Positions 17,092-24,869 of a stretch of DNA of 45,027 nucleotides are shown in pieces. The position numbers were made by a program, and so were the translations under genes. Origin of the DNA: an uncultured Prevotella sp. (GTDB lineage: Bacteria; Bacteroidota; Bacteroidia; Bacteroidales; Bacteroidaceae); NCBI GenBank assembly GCA_902800365.1, contig CADCEF010000037.1, forward strand, positions 1 through 45,027. Direction: 5' to 3'. Numbering within the stretch: position 1 is the stretch's first letter; every line of letters starts with the position of its first letter. The notes below the pieces were generated by a model that saw nothing but the letters and a program-made list of their open reading frames with translations, was not told where the DNA came from and searched no databases.

Positions 17092-17862
17092 GGCAATTGA
17101 TTTCTCCCAATCCTGATGCTTGTCATGCCAGTCTTTGCTATGGAATCCTAAACCACCTATCTGGCGTGGATGAGCTAGAGGAAGTACCTTAATTGTTTGA
17201 CCATCGATTATTGTATTTGTTGCTTTGCCATATCCATACAGGTTTACATACTCCTGAAGTGTCTTATATGGCACGTTAGCTACTTCACTCAAGAATTGAG
17301 CAATGGGGATATCGCCAAGGAGTATTAATAAGTCAGCTTGCGATTCTTTTAGTTCCTCAAGAATCTCTTTGCAGCGTACAGAGTCACAGAATATTGTAGG
17401 ACGGTCTGGTATTGAAACCTTGTTTAACCCAAACTCTGATATTTTGGGGTTATACTTATCTTTTATAACTTTCTTTTGACTATCGTTTATTCTGGTTTCA
17501 GGCAGAAGGTCGCAGAGCCAGGCATCTTTACGGGTAAAGCCAAGAGGAGCAAGTATATTATTGTCGAGCACTTTAGCAGAAGGACCATTAAGATTACTGC
17601 CAGCTGGCTCTAGAGTACCCAGCTCTTTTGGAATCTTTATTTTGCTGATAATCTCGCGAGCTTCATCGATATTGCCATCCCAGAAGATACGAGGCTCACT
17701 TGCTACAGCCAATGCTGCACATATTGGATGCTTTTCACCAGGCTTAGTCCAACGAGCATGTACAGCACTTGCATATACTCCAAGCACAAACACCTTCTTT
17801 GGAGTTCTATCTTCTTGTCTGAGCGGGCGGACAATCTGTCCGAATGGAAATTGATATGTCAT
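17086..17862 (-). CDS. Uracil-DNA glycosylase superfamily-like protein
   Basis: 258 residues. FPFGQIVRPL at the start, VFVLGVYASAVHARW (24-38), LLILLGDIPIAQFL (about 180-193) and LAHPRQIGGLG near the C-terminus resemble the motif order of uracil-DNA-glycosylase fold proteins (N-terminal G-x-YPSA loop and C-terminal H-P loop). I cannot tell a true glycosylase from an inactive or differently acting relative. It is a single gene with a perfect promoter in an accessory region. Confidence 0.55.
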   Translation of the reverse strand: MTYQFPFGQIVRPLRQEDRTPKKVFVLGVYASAVHARWTKPGEKHPICAALAVASEPRIFWDGNIDEAREIISKIKIPKELGTLEPAGSNLNGPSAKVLDNNILAPLGFTRKDAWLCDLLPETRINDSQKKVIKDKYNPKISEFGLNKVSIPDRPTIFCDSVRCKEILEELKESQADLLILLGDIPIAQFLSEVANVPYKTLQEYVNLYGYGKATNTIIDGQTIKVLPLAHPRQIGGLGFHSKDWHDKHQDWEKSIAK

Positions 17863-17889
17863 ATATTCAGTCTTTAGTTAATTACTTTG

Positions 17890-17921
17890 CAAAGATAATG
17901 AAAAACTATATAAATTCCAAA
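17890..17921 (-). promoter_or_regulatory. Promoter of the UDG-like gene
   Basis: Minus-strand TTTG (17921-17918), 20 nt, TATCTTTG (17897-17890): exact consensus. The -33 abuts the stop codon of the upstream 48-residue gene. Confidence 0.8.
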
Positions 17922-18068
17922 TTAAATATCAAGAAAATAGTATTGCCGTTTATCAAATAAGATATGCCATATTATAGTACCTATCACTATTGATGGTATG
18001 AACCACCAAGGAGTGACACAAAAGCCAATGAATAGTATCAATATAATCCAAACCCAACAACCTAACAT
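17922..18068 (-). CDS. Small hydrophobic membrane peptide, 48 residues
   Basis: Found by reading the minus strand downstream of the 82-residue gene; ATG lies 12 nt after that gene's stop. The peptide MLGCWVWIILILFIGFCVTP continues with WWFIPSIVIGTIIWHILF and ends DKRQYYFLDI: two short helices around a CVTPWW turn, with a charged cytoplasmic tail. Family unknown. Operon position with a small soluble partner would fit a two-component toxin-like or regulatory pair, but this is speculation. Confidence 0.6.
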   Translation of the reverse strand: MLGCWVWIILILFIGFCVTPWWFIPSIVIGTIIWHILFDKRQYYFLDI

Positions 18069-18080
18069 AAGCCCGTCTAT

Positions 18081-18329
18081 TTAAATAGTTTCTACTTTAT
18101 TACCATTTAGCTTAACCTTGCGGTCGAAAGAGATATCTGCGCCATCGTAAATGGCTGATACATCAACGCCCTTTTCGATGAGGGTATCAATAAGTACACT
18201 ATCATGGAGGCCGCGGATAGATGTCCATGCGCGGCTACCAACCTGCTGGTTGAACTCAGCAATAAGTGATTCAACACTCTGCTTTGCCATGTTCTCTTTG
18301 AGTTCGTCATAATACTCTTTTGTTACCAT
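18081..18329 (-). CDS. Unknown 82-residue protein
   Basis: Soluble, mixed alpha/beta pattern, starting MVTKEYYDELKENMAKQ and ending KVKLNGNKVETI. No domain recognised. A longer reading from 18389 would start upstream of the promoter's -7 box (18371-18364), so ATG 18329 is preferred (ATG 18353 is possible but would be almost at the transcript start). It heads an operon with the 48-residue membrane peptide and is driven by the duplicated promoter module also found at 35187-35222. Confidence 0.65.
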   Translation of the reverse strand: MVTKEYYDELKENMAKQSVESLIAEFNQQVGSRAWTSIRGLHDSVLIDTLIEKGVDVSAIYDGADISFDRKVKLNGNKVETI

Positions 18330-18363
18330 AACACATCGTTTTAAATTAAACATTAATTTGGGG

Positions 18364-18400
18364 GCAAATATAGGCGGAGGTTGTCCCAAAGGTCAGGACA
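18364..18400 (-). promoter_or_regulatory. Promoter with TGTCC-N9-GGACA operator (module copy 1)
   Basis: Minus-strand -7 TATATTTG (18371-18364). The place of the -33 is taken by an imperfect dyad, TGTCC and GGACA separated by 9 nt (18400-18382). The same dyad and spacing recur at 35187-35222 before a different gene. Confidence 0.6.
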
Positions 18401-18531
18401 CCCCTACTAACATTAACCTCAATTAAGAATAAAAGCTGTGATTTAACAGATTGTTACAAATACCGAATTGAAAATCGGCCCTAAATCATAGGATCGATTA
18501 CCTCCGAAACCTCTTACTGCACAGCAGTAAG
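18364..18531 (-). repeat. Duplicated regulatory module, copy 1
   Basis: 168 nt shared with 35056-35222. The first 90 or so nt (from CTTACTGC) are identical except for one base and hold a CTTACTGC-TGT-GCAGTAAG hairpin and CCGATTTTCAATTCGG. The remainder, ending in the operator and -7 box, is similar but diverged. Confidence 0.85.
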
Positions 18532-18660
18532 GCGGTTAAACGCCTTAGCCTCAGCCTCAAAAGCATCTCTTTTGGCTGTGCCTTCCTTACCATATTCTGC
18601 ATCAAGCAGTTCATCAAATGTTGTACTGGCCATAATAGCCTCTTTCTTCTTTGTTTCCAT
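18514..18660 (-). CDS. METKKKEA peptide, 48 residues (antitoxin N-terminus remnant)
   Basis: Reads METKKKEAIMASTTFDELLD, then AEYGKEGTAKRDAFEAEAKA and FNRLTAVQ. The FDELLDAEYGKEGTAKRDAFEAEA part resembles the N-terminal arm of Bacteroidetes HigA-like antitoxins, but the XRE helix-turn-helix that should follow is missing and the frame closes in the hairpin CTTACTGC-GCAGTAAG. It may be a decayed antitoxin or a working leader peptide. It begins 28 nt after the 194-residue gene on the same strand and is probably cotranscribed with it. Confidence 0.6.
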   Translation of the reverse strand: METKKKEAIMASTTFDELLDAEYGKEGTAKRDAFEAEAKAFNRLTAVQ

Positions 18661-18664
18661 ATAA

Positions 18665-18686
18665 GTCACCTTTGGGTGGCTTTTTT
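18665..18686 (+). terminator. Terminator facing against local transcription
   Basis: GTCACC (18665-18670), TTTG loop, GGTGGC, then TTTTTT on the plus strand. All genes nearby run on the minus strand. The same hairpin stands in the same relation to the METKKKEA start at 34922-34943, so it belongs to the module. Confidence 0.75.
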
Positions 18687-18688
18687 GT

Positions 18689-19273
18689 TTATATGTTTTT
18701 CGAAATAGTCACAAGTTCCCTTGGGAGGGTTATAATCTTCAGACGCTCATACCAGATGCGGTTTGAACCAGCTATGTGTTTTTGTGTATGGCTGCTGATG
18801 ATGTAGTAGCTGGCGGTATACTCATCCATCATATCAAGGAAGACCTTTTTGATACGTGAGCACTTCTCGTTGATGGCGTTATCGAGAGGATTAACCAGAT
18901 GATCTACGCCTTCAATTACCTTATCCATGTCGAGACCCTTGGCTGTAGCCTTATAATAACGTATCAGTTCATCACGATGATCAACCAAGTGCTTAAACTC
19001 TATTCCCTCTGGATGCGCCAGGAACAGCAGATACACAGCCTTATGTACAGGTTGCAGTTCTACCTCTTTATTATAATCAATCAGCAAGAATCGATAATCC
19101 TCAGTTATCACAAGTCTGCTTAGTTTACTCTTAGCCGCCTCAATGCGCAGCTCTTCAAGTAATGGCACACCAATAGCCTTAAGCAGAAGGTCACTCCTAC
19201 CCTCTGCCTGCAACTGCCCCACAAGTCGTTTAATCTCATGGGCAGCCTGCTCTGGTGTCATCTGCTCGCTCAT
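18689..19273 (-). CDS. Conserved unknown protein, paralogue of 21841-22413
   Basis: 194 residues, cytoplasmic. Shared with the second copy are VITEDYRFLL, HKAVYLLFLAHPEGI, a YR/HRDEL...YY stretch, and INEKCSRIKKVF. The order helix, small turn, helix, charged helix, then a strand (YYIISS) is like a winged-helix output domain of response regulators, but this is only a pattern reading. It overlaps the ftsZ-like gene by 4 nt, so the two are translated together and probably act together. Confidence 0.65.
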   Translation of the reverse strand: MSEQMTPEQAAHEIKRLVGQLQAEGRSDLLLKAIGVPLLEELRIEAAKSKLSRLVITEDYRFLLIDYNKEVELQPVHKAVYLLFLAHPEGIEFKHLVDHRDELIRYYKATAKGLDMDKVIEGVDHLVNPLDNAINEKCSRIKKVFLDMMDEYTASYYIISSHTQKHIAGSNRIWYERLKIITLPRELVTISKNI

Positions 19274-20520
19274 TCAGCAACCTCCTTCATAAAGCCATTA
19301 AGCCACGCCTTCAACTTCTCTATCGTAGTAGGCTCGTGCGGTTCCTCTATCACCTCTGGCTCTGGAGCAGGTTCTGGGGCAGGTTCAGGCTCTGGTGCTT
19401 GCTCCACTTCAAATGGAATTTCTATTTGTGTTGCAATAATTTCTTTTATCGTGGTAATCTCCTTTGGCTTATACAAGCCAGAAATCATACTCTCGTAATA
19501 ATCATCTTCGTCGTGATGAACCTCTGTTTTCGCTTCGTTGCTCATAGTGTCTTCCATTCCTGTTGCCAGGATTGTCACCTTAGCATCCTCGCCAAGCGTG
19601 TCATCAGTTGCAGTACCCCAGATTACTTCGATGTTGGGATCCAGCTGGTCAAAGAAGTCGTCTATCTCCTGCAGCTCTTTCACAAATATCGGATGCTCAT
19701 CGCTGGCATAGATATTAAAGAGAATACGTTTGGCCTTACCAATGTCGTTGCCATAAATCAAGGGCGAATCGAGAGCGTTTAGGATAGCATTCTCAACGCG
19801 ATGCTCACCACTTGCGCGCCCCATAGCCATGATAGCTCCACCACCATTACGCATGGTTGTTTCAACATCGCGGAAGTCACTCTTGATACCACCATCACTA
19901 GGCAGAGTAATAAGTTCCGAAATACCCTTCACTGCATTCATCAGGATGTTGTCTGCCCTGAAAAAAGCCTCTTTCAAAGAAATCTCAGAATCAGCATACA
20001 CATCACATAGGCGCTCATTGTTTACAATAAGCAGTGCATCAACATTTTTGCGCATCTCCTCCACACCCTTCAATGCCTTTATTATCTTTCGTTTCTTCTC
20101 GAAATAGAACGGAATGGTTACCACTCCAATGGTGAGCAGTCCCATTTCCTTGGCAACACCTGCTACCACTGGAGCAGCACCAGTACCAGTGCCGCCGCCC
20201 ATACCTGCAGTAACAAACACCATCTTAGTGCCATCAGCAAGTAGTTTCTTAATACTGTCGAGCGTATTTTGCGCCTCATCTCGTCCCTTTTCAGGATCAC
20301 CTCCTGCTCCAAGGCCTTCACCCATCTGTATTTTCACGGGCACTTCTGAGCGCGAAAGCGACTGACTATCAGTATTACATACTGCATAAGTCACACCTTC
20401 TACACCCTCCTTAAACATATTGTTAACAGCGTTGCAGCCACCACCTCCAACGCCAACAACCTTTATGATGCCCTGCATCCTATCCTCAACAGGACCAAAG
20501 TCCAAAATTCCTTCATCCAT
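19270..20520 (-). CDS. FtsZ-like protein outside the division cluster
   Basis: Tubulin-family GTPase with the G-box [10 protein letters not shown] (about 109-118), N-terminal loop [12 protein letters not shown] (22-33) and T7 region with [13 protein letters not shown]. The core (20-320) is close to canonical FtsZ. The tail is unusual: a Pro-Glu repeat (about 376-395) and a terminal amphipathic helix [19 protein letters not shown] in place of a recognisable FtsA/ZipA-binding peptide. No ftsQ or ftsA is adjacent. This suggests a second FtsZ with a different anchor. 416 residues; overlapping downstream partner. Confidence 0.85.
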   Translation of the reverse strand: MDEGILDFGPVEDRMQGIIKVVGVGGGGCNAVNNMFKEGVEGVTYAVCNTDSQSLSRSEVPVKIQMGEGLGAGGDPEKGRDEAQNTLDSIKKLLADGTKMVFVTAGMGGGTGTGAAPVVAGVAKEMGLLTIGVVTIPFYFEKKRKIIKALKGVEEMRKNVDALLIVNNERLCDVYADSEISLKEAFFRADNILMNAVKGISELITLPSDGGIKSDFRDVETTMRNGGGAIMAMGRASGEHRVENAILNALDSPLIYGNDIGKAKRILFNIYASDEHPIFVKELQEIDDFFDQLDPNIEVIWGTATDDTLGEDAKVTILATGMEDTMSNEAKTEVHHDEDDYYESMISGLYKPKEITTIKEIIATQIEIPFEVEQAPEPEPAPEPAPEPEVIEEPHEPTTIEKLKAWLNGFMKEVAE

Positions 20521-20541
20521 ACTTCAATAACTTTTCTGCTG

Positions 20542-20573
20542 CAAAGATACAAAATATCTCCAAAACCACCAAT
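20542..20573 (-). promoter_or_regulatory. Promoter of the ftsZ-like operon
   Basis: Minus-strand ATTG (20573-20570), 20 nt, TATCTTTG (20549-20542); three of four -33 bases match. Confidence 0.6.
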
Positions 20574-20603
20574 CAAAAATCCCCTCGCAAGCCTTGCGAA
20601 GAG
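20571..20603 (-). terminator. Terminator after the 20619-21776 gene pair
   Basis: On the minus strand TCGCAA-GGC-TTGCGA (20599-20585) is followed by GGGGATTTTTGATT. A 6-bp stem, moderate. Confidence 0.55.
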
Positions 20604-20618
20604 TTTTAAAAGTTTTAT

Positions 20619-21161
20619 TTATCTCGGACTCCACTCATGTACAAGTTCTTTTAGGTGCTCTACCTTTTCATCCCTAAGTCCAGACGAATAGAACAATCCC
20701 AATACGTAGATGTAGTCTTTTTCTACTACGTATTGCTCGTAGAACTTATTGTATCCATCCCGTCCTTCCAAGTAGAAATAACCCGGATGCACATCTATCA
20801 TAGTTATAGAGTCCTCGTTTAACTTTCTTAAGCCCACAGAAAACTCTGCTGCTGCACTATCATTCATATGAGCTTCATTCGGATAAGAAAAACATTTCAA
20901 AACCACGTCGCACGCAGCAAACGAATAATCAAACCTCATGTTACGATTATCCAGTTGCGAGCTATCTGGCACAAAGATATTGGGATACTCCACTTTAAAA
21001 GTAGGATTCTCAAACACGAACGTATCCAACTTCTGCCAGGTTATCATCTTTGCCTTATAAGGCTTCCATGTACTTGTCTTCCTCTCCCTCGTTGAGCAGC
21101 TCATCACCAACAACATAATAGCAGCCCCCGCTATAGCTCCAAATATACAATTCCTTCTCAT
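20619..21161 (-). CDS. Unknown lipoprotein
   Basis: 180 residues. Signal with lipobox LLVMSC (cysteine at 22). The mature domain opens FENPTFKVEYPNIFVP and closes with a YIYVLGLFY strand and an EHLKELVHEW helix, a layout similar to the secreted protein at 14711-15259. It follows the 203-residue gene by only 3 nt and shares its promoter. No enzymatic motif visible. Confidence 0.7.
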   Translation of the reverse strand: MRRNCIFGAIAGAAIMLLVMSCSTRERKTSTWKPYKAKMITWQKLDTFVFENPTFKVEYPNIFVPDSSQLDNRNMRFDYSFAACDVVLKCFSYPNEAHMNDSAAAEFSVGLRKLNEDSITMIDVHPGYFYLEGRDGYNKFYEQYVVEKDYIYVLGLFYSSGLRDEKVEHLKELVHEWSPR

Positions 21162-21164
21162 ATC

Positions 21165-21776
21165 TCAGTGATTCTCATTTGCTACTTTACACTTCTCCAA
21201 CTCTGTCAGAACAAGCCTCTGAGCCTTAAAGAAATCGTTCAGTACGCATATCAGATAGTTGTCTATTTCTGGTATTTCTTTGATAAACAATATCGTCCTT
21301 CTGCCATGTACACCAATTTCCTCAATCTCTTTATTGGTTGTATATAGCAATGTGCAGTTTACATACTGATTTACCAGATTGATGGTTTTATGAAGATTAG
21401 CTATTTCTTCAACATCGCTATAGATAGATATGCTATGCCACCACGTATCATAAATGGTAATAAACTTGCATGTATCATTACTTTCTATCGTAAACTTCTC
21501 GCCTTGAAAAGTAAAATACGCATAGTTCAAATTATTATGCTCTTCAGTCTCAGGATCGCAACCTATCTTACGCAACGTAGTCAAAACCAATCCTGCGACA
21601 GTCCTCTCATCCAAACATTTCCGCTCTTTCATATCATCCTCCTCTTTATGTTCACCATTCATCAACTCTTGGAAGAATAGTTCTTCTTCAGCCTCTTTTT
21701 CTTCTACACTAGCCTTATAGACATGATAGAAGTAGTATATAGCAAAAATAATCAGCCAAATAACAACATGAATCAT
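21165..21776 (-). CDS. Membrane-anchored protein with YbjN-like domain
   Basis: 203 residues: an N-terminal membrane helix (3-18), an acidic linker (25-50), then a domain of about 130 residues with alternating strands (AYFTFQGEKFTIE, CKFITIYDTWWHSIS) and a helical return. The pattern resembles YbjN / type III chaperone-like folds, inferred from strand and helix order only. First gene of a two-gene operon with the lipoprotein. Confidence 0.55.
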   Translation of the reverse strand: MIHVVIWLIIFAIYYFYHVYKASVEEKEAEEELFFQELMNGEHKEEDDMKERKCLDERTVAGLVLTTLRKIGCDPETEEHNNLNYAYFTFQGEKFTIESNDTCKFITIYDTWWHSISIYSDVEEIANLHKTINLVNQYVNCTLLYTTNKEIEEIGVHGRRTILFIKEIPEIDNYLICVLNDFFKAQRLVLTELEKCKVANENH

Positions 21777-21798
21777 AAATAATTCTCCATTTTGTTTG

Positions 21799-21830
21799 CA
21801 AAGTTAATCTATATTTTTCGCTCAGTCAAG
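21799..21830 (-). promoter_or_regulatory. Promoter of the 20619-21776 operon
   Basis: Minus-strand CTTG (21830-21827), 20 nt, TAACTTTG (21806-21799). Confidence 0.65.
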
Positions 21831-21840
21831 CATTTATTAA

Positions 21841-22413
21841 TCACAAGCCTTGTGAATTAGGCAATTTGCATTTCCATATCACATTGGCTCTAACCAGATC
21901 TATTTTCTTCGCTTCACCACGTTTGCCTGATATAGCATAGTATCTGGCTACACTTCCAGGCAGAATTGTTGAAAAGATCTTTCTTATCCTTGTACATTTC
22001 TCATTTATAGAGTTTTGGGTGGAATTTGTCACATCTAAGATACTCTTCTTAACTCTGTCTGTTAAACCATGTGGACGCAACAGCAGATATAACTCGGTTA
22101 ATTCCTTGCGATAATCAGGCAGAAATTTCAGAATTATCCCTTCTGGATGCGAGAGAAACAGTAGGTATACTGCCTTCACCAGCGGCTCCATATCCACCTC
22201 AATTGTTTTTTCGCCAGCTAATACGATCTTGTAATCTTCTGTCACAATTAGTTGAGGGAATAGTTCTTCCTCGTTCATAGCTGCAGCGATTTCCGTATCA
22301 TCTATGCCATACGCCTTTAGTTTGCGTACCCTCTCCCTAACTTCGTCCAAAAGAAAGGAGCAGTGAAAACGCTCCAATTCTTTTGAAACCAGTTGTTTAA
22401 TCTCATTTTCCAT
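21841..22413 (-). CDS. Conserved unknown protein, paralogue of 18689-19273
   Basis: 190 residues. LIVTEDYKIVL, VKAVYLLFLSHPEGI, DYRKELTELY and NSINEKCTRIRKIF line up with the protein that overlaps the ftsZ-like gene. It ends inside the palindrome TCACAAGCCTTGTGA, so the stop codon is part of a 7-bp stem. Last gene of the operon that begins at 24752. The two family members each close an operon, which suggests an adaptor or DNA-binding role, unproven. Confidence 0.65.
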   Translation of the reverse strand: MENEIKQLVSKELERFHCSFLLDEVRERVRKLKAYGIDDTEIAAAMNEEELFPQLIVTEDYKIVLAGEKTIEVDMEPLVKAVYLLFLSHPEGIILKFLPDYRKELTELYLLLRPHGLTDRVKKSILDVTNSTQNSINEKCTRIRKIFSTILPGSVARYYAISGKRGEAKKIDLVRANVIWKCKLPNSQGL

Positions 22414-22424
22414 TTTCAGCGGTT

Positions 22425-22577
22425 TTAGAATCCCATGGCATCCATCATCGCATCATAGTCCCAAGGGTTACTTGGCATATCGCCGTACATACCATCTGTC
22501 AGAGCGTCCCATGAATCTTCTTCAGTCCACTCGTAACCTTCGCACTCATAAGAGTCGTCATAAAAATCTCTTGCCAT
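22425..22577 (-). CDS. Acidic 50-residue peptide
   Basis: Reads MARDFYDDSYECEGYEWTEE, DSWDALTDGMYGDMPSNPWD, YDAMMDAMGF. It is very rich in D, E, Y and W, with no membrane segment. Gaps are 26 nt to the DUF4407 gene before it and 11 nt to the next gene, so it sits inside a tight operon. The ending (DGMYGD...YDAM) looks like a motif conserved among short peptides beside DUF4407 genes as far as I recall, but I cannot check it. Function unknown. Confidence 0.7.
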   Translation of the reverse strand: MARDFYDDSYECEGYEWTEEDSWDALTDGMYGDMPSNPWDYDAMMDAMGF

Positions 22578-22603
22578 AATTGTAATGATTTAAATTGTTT
22601 ATA

Positions 22604-23593
22604 CTATGCTACTCTCTTAGTAATCAGACTTTGCGAAGTCTGGTCCATTAGAGTCCTCTTTAATCTCAGCTGATTCTCAACAATCAGATCGTAATCGCAC
22701 TTCGTGTCCCCCATCTTTATTGTAAGAACAAATAACTCCAGAAATGTCAGGAAGCAGAAGAGAACGATGTAGAATACTAGCGAAACAACGCTCTTGGAAA
22801 CAACAGACAGAGTTGCTTCTAATTCTTCGATGAATCCCAATGGACGAATGCTTACTTCCTCAGTCACTTTCTTGGCAATATCCTTTTTATCCTGGCGTAA
22901 CTGTTCCAGTTGGTTCTGATAGATTTCCATCTGGCTATTATTGGACTTAAGCTGTTCTGCCAACGGATTAGCGACATTTACAATCTCTGTGTTTCTAATG
23001 CGAGTTTTTTTAGGATTACCGTTTTCATCCACACCAACAACCTGTTCCTGAGTCGAAACGTTTACACTCTTAATTGTTGGCTTTTTCATCAGTTCTTCGC
23101 CTAATGCAATGGTTGCTTTGTTCAGCGAATCCATTTCCTGAGTAATACGTTTTTCGTCATTATCAAATATTGACATTCGCTTTAGGATGGTTTCTTTGAT
23201 AACATCTTCTCTCCGTTCCTGTATTGCTTGGCGGATATCATTACTGAAGATTATCTGGTCGAAGATACACGATCCCAGAACAGCCATGCATAAAGCAAGC
23301 ATTACTCTCATTAATGTCATAAGTCGAGCCTTACCAACTGTTAGGATAATCACACGCTCCACACAAAGCACTATGAGCATAAACATCATAGAGACTACAA
23401 CTTTGAGTATTGTCGATTCTATATTGATGTATCTTTCTGCAAAGCAATAACCTATTGTTCCCCAGAGTGCCATCATGATACAGATGGCAGAAAGCAATTT
23501 TCTAAATTGACGATGGCTGGCCTCACCACAATCGCTCAATATATCCTTGTTCCAACCAATTAGGAAGCATCCTATATTTGTTAATGTTTTCAT
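22604..23593 (-). CDS. DUF4407 membrane protein
   Basis: 329 residues. Starts FLIGWNKDIL, a hallmark of DUF4407, then helices at about 33-52, 62-80, 90-110 and a last one at about 265-290. Between the third and fourth is a long charged coiled coil (125-240) containing KSVNVSTQEQVVG. The topology puts the coiled coil on one side as a sensor-like or scaffold region. Role unknown. Third gene of the operon divergent from the caspase. Confidence 0.8.
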   Translation of the reverse strand: MKTLTNIGCFLIGWNKDILSDCGEASHRQFRKLLSAICIMMALWGTIGYCFAERYINIESTILKVVVSMMFMLIVLCVERVIILTVGKARLMTLMRVMLALCMAVLGSCIFDQIIFSNDIRQAIQERREDVIKETILKRMSIFDNDEKRITQEMDSLNKATIALGEELMKKPTIKSVNVSTQEQVVGVDENGNPKKTRIRNTEIVNVANPLAEQLKSNNSQMEIYQNQLEQLRQDKKDIAKKVTEEVSIRPLGFIEELEATLSVVSKSVVSLVFYIVLFCFLTFLELFVLTIKMGDTKCDYDLIVENQLRLKRTLMDQTSQSLITKRVA

Positions 23594-23605
23594 AATCTTA
23601 CATTT

Positions 23606-24172
23606 TTATTTGTTCTCAATGAAATTTAAAGTAGCAGCTGTTACACCCTTCATAAATCCTCTACGATATGATTCAATCATAGTTGTCATTTTGGGATCGT
23701 CAGCATCCAGAAGTTCTTTCATGTCCTCTATCTCGACCAGATGCTCCTCGTAGGTATGTTTCAATGAATCTAATTTTGCGACTGCACCTAGAGCAAAGGC
23801 TTCTCGAGCATTGTTCATCTTGGATTCAACCATCCGGATATCAGTCTTGTAGCGTAATGTTATTCTTGTGAATAGCATTTCGAGATCGTAGCGGATAATC
23901 TTTACCTTTGTGTCACGATAGGTGATGTCCGAGTTTACAAGAGCATCTTGGAATCCTTCTTCCTCAAAGTTCTTGTGGATGAAGTTAAAGATTACGTCGA
24001 TAGGCATTCCCGTTCCCCAGGTGATAGTAATGAGGTTTTTCTTTTCCTCGTCCTTGGTTTCCTCCATGGGAATCTGCTCCTCCTCATTCACATCCTGTCC
24101 ATTGTCGAAGTTTACAGGATCTAAGTCGCTATTTGCAACCTTTTTACTGTTGAATAAACTAAATAGTTTCAT
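23606..24172 (-). CDS. Unknown 188-residue cytoplasmic protein
   Basis: An acidic disordered N-terminus (10-45) precedes an alpha/beta part with LITITWGTGMPIDVIFNFI and long helices (HTYEEHLVEIEDMKELL). No family recognised. Its gene lies 12 nt before DUF4407 and 40 nt after the first gene of the operon. The start region repeats the operon's A-rich initiation pattern (ACAATTAAAAA then ATTATGAAA). Confidence 0.65.
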   Translation of the reverse strand: MKLFSLFNSKKVANSDLDPVNFDNGQDVNEEEQIPMEETKDEEKKNLITITWGTGMPIDVIFNFIHKNFEEEGFQDALVNSDITYRDTKVKIIRYDLEMLFTRITLRYKTDIRMVESKMNNAREAFALGAVAKLDSLKHTYEEHLVEIEDMKELLDADDPKMTTMIESYRRGFMKGVTAATLNFIENK

Positions 24173-24212
24173 AATCTTATAGTTTTTAATTGTTATTACT
24201 TATTTCTTATAA

Positions 24213-24752
24213 CTAAGCCTTGAGGTCGTTTGGAGTGATTACGATATCGAAAGATTCGTAAGTGTTTGTATAAGTGTATCTGAATACCATGTTCTTGCCA
24301 GAGCGAACCAAACGTATGGTCTGTACGCAGTTGGGATTTATCTCCTTCAGAATATTATCTTTCAATACATCTGCACTAAATCCTTCAATCTCTTTCTTTA
24401 TTTCGTAGCTCATAATATACGAGTCTTTTGTTACCTCAGAACCTACCCATGTTGTAACTCGATCCACTTTCTTAGGGCAAAAAAATGACTGGTATCTTGC
24501 TAAAAGAGTGAAATACTCTTCGTCTGAGACATTTTCGTCCATAGTATCTGCTAATACTATTCCCAGTTCCTCTTCAGTAAACTCTTCCATTATATCGTTT
24601 ACGTCTACTGGATCTTCTGTGAAATTCATTGAGTAGATAAGAAATGCCAGGAAAGCGATAATTCCGAATACGAAAGACACTGCTCCTGCAATACAGATGA
24701 TAAACCAATGATTTCTGATCACTTTCTTTGAATGTAAAATTACTCGTTTCAT
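24213..24752 (-). CDS. Unknown membrane-anchored protein
   Basis: 179 residues: a basic start, one membrane helix (17-41, FIICIAGAVSFVFGIIAFLAFLIYS in part), an acidic stretch (45-70) and a periplasmic alpha/beta domain. First gene of the operon divergent from the caspase, transcribed from the proposed sigma-specific promoter at 24796-24824. No motif known to me. Confidence 0.65.
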   Translation of the reverse strand: MKRVILHSKKVIRNHWFIICIAGAVSFVFGIIAFLAFLIYSMNFTEDPVDVNDIMEEFTEEELGIVLADTMDENVSDEEYFTLLARYQSFFCPKKVDRVTTWVGSEVTKDSYIMSYEIKKEIEGFSADVLKDNILKEINPNCVQTIRLVRSGKNMVFRYTYTNTYESFDIVITPNDLKA

Positions 24753-24795
24753 AATGTTTTATTTTTAAATTGTTACTACTTTTGTTTCTTTGCCT

Positions 24796-24824
24796 CTTTA
24801 TACTCGAAAAAACTAAAAGGTAAC
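24796..24824 (-). promoter_or_regulatory. Proposed ECF-sigma promoter, copy 1
   Basis: Minus-strand GTTACCTTTT (24824-24815), 11 nt, GTATAAAG (24803-24796) continuing AGGCAAA. Not of the TTTG/TAnnTTTG class. Aligns without gaps with 31081-31109 and on to the ATG (61 of 78 positions equal by hand). Confidence 0.7.
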
Positions 24825-24845
24825 CGCTAATTCAAAAAAAAATTG

Positions 24846-24853
24846 TATATTTG
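24846..24853 (+). promoter_or_regulatory. -7 box of the caspase operon
   Basis: TATATTTG. The region where its -33 should lie is occupied by the GTTACC element of the divergent promoter, so the two promoters overlap. Confidence 0.55.
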
Positions 24854-24869
24854 CCGAAAAATAATCTTT

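Noticed and set aside
24843-24869. TTG start of the caspase at 24843
   Set aside because: Inside the region of the -7 box; the ATG at 24870 gives a clean signal peptide.
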